Under the pieces are notes generated by a model. It searched no databases, was not told where the DNA came from, and was given only the letters and a program-made list of their open reading frames with translations. Below are positions 5,483-5,962 of a DNA stretch of 5,962 nucleotides, piece after piece. Both the position numbers and the translations under genes were made by a program. The DNA comes from Limnohabitans sp. (GTDB taxonomy: Bacteria; Pseudomonadota; Gammaproteobacteria; Burkholderiales; Burkholderiaceae_C): positions 1 through 5,962 of the forward strand of contig JANQXJ010000087.1 of the NCBI GenBank assembly GCA_030729445.1, in the 5' to 3' direction. The stretch's first letter is position 1. The number at the start of each line of letters is the position of its first letter.

Positions 5483-5595
5483 GGGGTTCTCCAGATTTAA
5501 AAATTGACAAATGGGTACAGGGGTCAACGCCGATCAGTGTCAGGCGCAATGGCTACAGAGGCCTGACAAGCGGCGCGGTTCGGTGGCTGAACCTC
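5483..5595 (-). promoter_or_regulatory. Upstream region of the thiolase gene with two inverted repeats
   Basis: This 113-nt gap lies between the SDR stop and the thiolase ATG. Near the gene is GGAG (5492-5489) and an AT-rich patch (5495-5505). TTGACC (5527-5522, - strand) could be a -35 element, but no good -10 follows at 16-18 nt; the AT patch offers only weak matches at longer spacing. A 5-bp inverted repeat, TTGAC-N14-GTCAA, spans 5504-5527. An 8-bp one, TGTCAGGC-N15-GCCTGACA, spans 5538-5568. The thiolase may therefore have its own regulated promoter, but this is inference. Confidence 0.35.
5538..5568. repeat. Perfect 8-bp inverted repeat upstream of the thiolase gene
   Basis: TGTCAGGC (5538-5545) and GCCTGACA (5561-5568) are exact reverse complements separated by 15 nt. 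The repeat lies 55 nt before the thiolase ATG and 27 nt after the SDR stop. No T-run follows on the - strand, so a canonical terminator for the SDR gene is not supported. A two-half-site operator or an RNA hairpin are the alternatives. Confidence 0.55.
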
Positions 5596-5962
5596 TCAGC
5601 CCCGCACGTCGGCCACGGGTTCACGCCCGAAATCGGGCCGGGCCAAAAAGCGCAAAACCTGCTCGGCCGCCTGCGCGGGCGAGCTGAGCTGGCCCTGGGC
5701 TTTGAGTTGCAAAAACTTCGACTGGTCCGGAAACGCCTCGCCCGCCGCACCGCGCAGTTGCACCTGCATGTCGGTGTCGATCACGCCGGGCGCGAGCGAG
5801 CAGACTTTGGCCCCGTTGGGATGCAGGGCTTCGTCCAGTGCCAAGCAGCGGGTGAAATGGTCCATGCCCGCTTTGGCCGCGCAGTAGCCCGCTTGTGAGG
5901 CCATGGGGTAGCGACCCAGGCCCGAAGAAATGTTGAGCACTTTTCGGGCCATGGGCCAGGCC
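5596..5962 (-). CDS. Short-chain dehydrogenase/reductase (SDR), C-terminal part; sepiapterin/benzil reductase-like
   Basis: SDR enzymes reduce or oxidise carbonyl/alcohol groups with NAD(P)(H) in the cytoplasm. The reading frame is open to the right edge (codons for Ala-Trp-Pro precede the ATG at 5952), so that ATG is probably internal and the N-terminal nucleotide-binding half is outside the window. In the visible 121 residues, counted from that Ala, the catalytic Ser13 lies in LNISSGLGRYP, and YCAAK supplies Tyr26 and Lys30, with the usual 13-residue Ser-Tyr spacing. APGVIDTDMQ (57-66) is the conserved segment after the active site. The APGVIDTDMQ...FP...F..LK..GQL.SP pattern recalls the sepiapterin reductase/YueD benzil reductase branch. 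Typical members are about 240-250 residues, so roughly half is missing. The substrate is unknown. It lies 113 nt upstream of the thiolase on the same strand. Confidence 0.88.
   Translation of the reverse strand, partial: AWPMARKVLNISSGLGRYPMASQAGYCAAKAGMDHFTRCLALDEALHPNGAKVCSLAPGVIDTDMQVQLRGAAGEAFPDQSKFLQLKAQGQLSSPAQAAEQVLRFLARPDFGREPVADVRG

Noticed and set aside
5483..5527. Upstream start for the thiolase at 5527
   Set aside because: The 15 extra residues (beginning MTPVPICQF) are not part of the family, and the ribosome binding site GGAG sits before the 5482 ATG.

Overview
The window is GC-rich, densely coding bacterial chromosome. It most likely comes from a betaproteobacterium of the Burkholderiales, with a Comamonadaceae-like feel. 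Protein resemblances recalled from memory suggest this (the thiolase is close to Cupriavidus BktB in length and sequence; Tas, YbaK and PlsY are of ordinary proteobacterial type). No search was run, so the taxonomy is inference.

Layout. Positions 2-4125 hold five genes on the + strand. They are the C-terminal ~486 residues of an AMP-forming acyl-CoA synthetase (cut by the left edge), a Tas-type aldo/keto reductase, the YbaK Cys-tRNA(Pro) deacylase, the membrane acyltransferase PlsY, and a short RidA-family protein. Gaps are 79, 22 and 28 nt, then a 4-nt ATGA overlap, so tas-ybaK-plsY-ridA reads as one operon, with the synthetase possibly co-transcribed. Positions 4126-4297 separate convergent genes and carry a cluster of REP-like palindromes: three intact hairpins plus a possible broken one. 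On the - strand, 5482-4298 encodes a BktB-type beta-ketothiolase. Upstream of it on the same strand, beyond a 113-nt gap with two inverted repeats, is the C-terminal half of a short-chain dehydrogenase/reductase cut by the right edge.

How the genes relate. Several belong to lipid and acyl-CoA metabolism: acyl-CoA activation, PlsY in phospholipid synthesis, and the thiolase in beta-oxidation or polyhydroxyalkanoate supply. YbaK and RidA are quality-control enzymes (mischarged tRNA; reactive enamine/imine intermediates). These are housekeeping genes packed together, and nothing in the protein-coding content indicates a new defence, mobile or biosynthetic system.

The most interesting DNA is non-coding. 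Two neighbouring hairpins have the same loop and differ by one compensatory base pair. The hairpin nearest the thiolase is followed by a T-run on the - strand, so it probably serves as the thiolase terminator. An 8+8 bp inverted repeat upstream of the thiolase is a candidate regulatory site.
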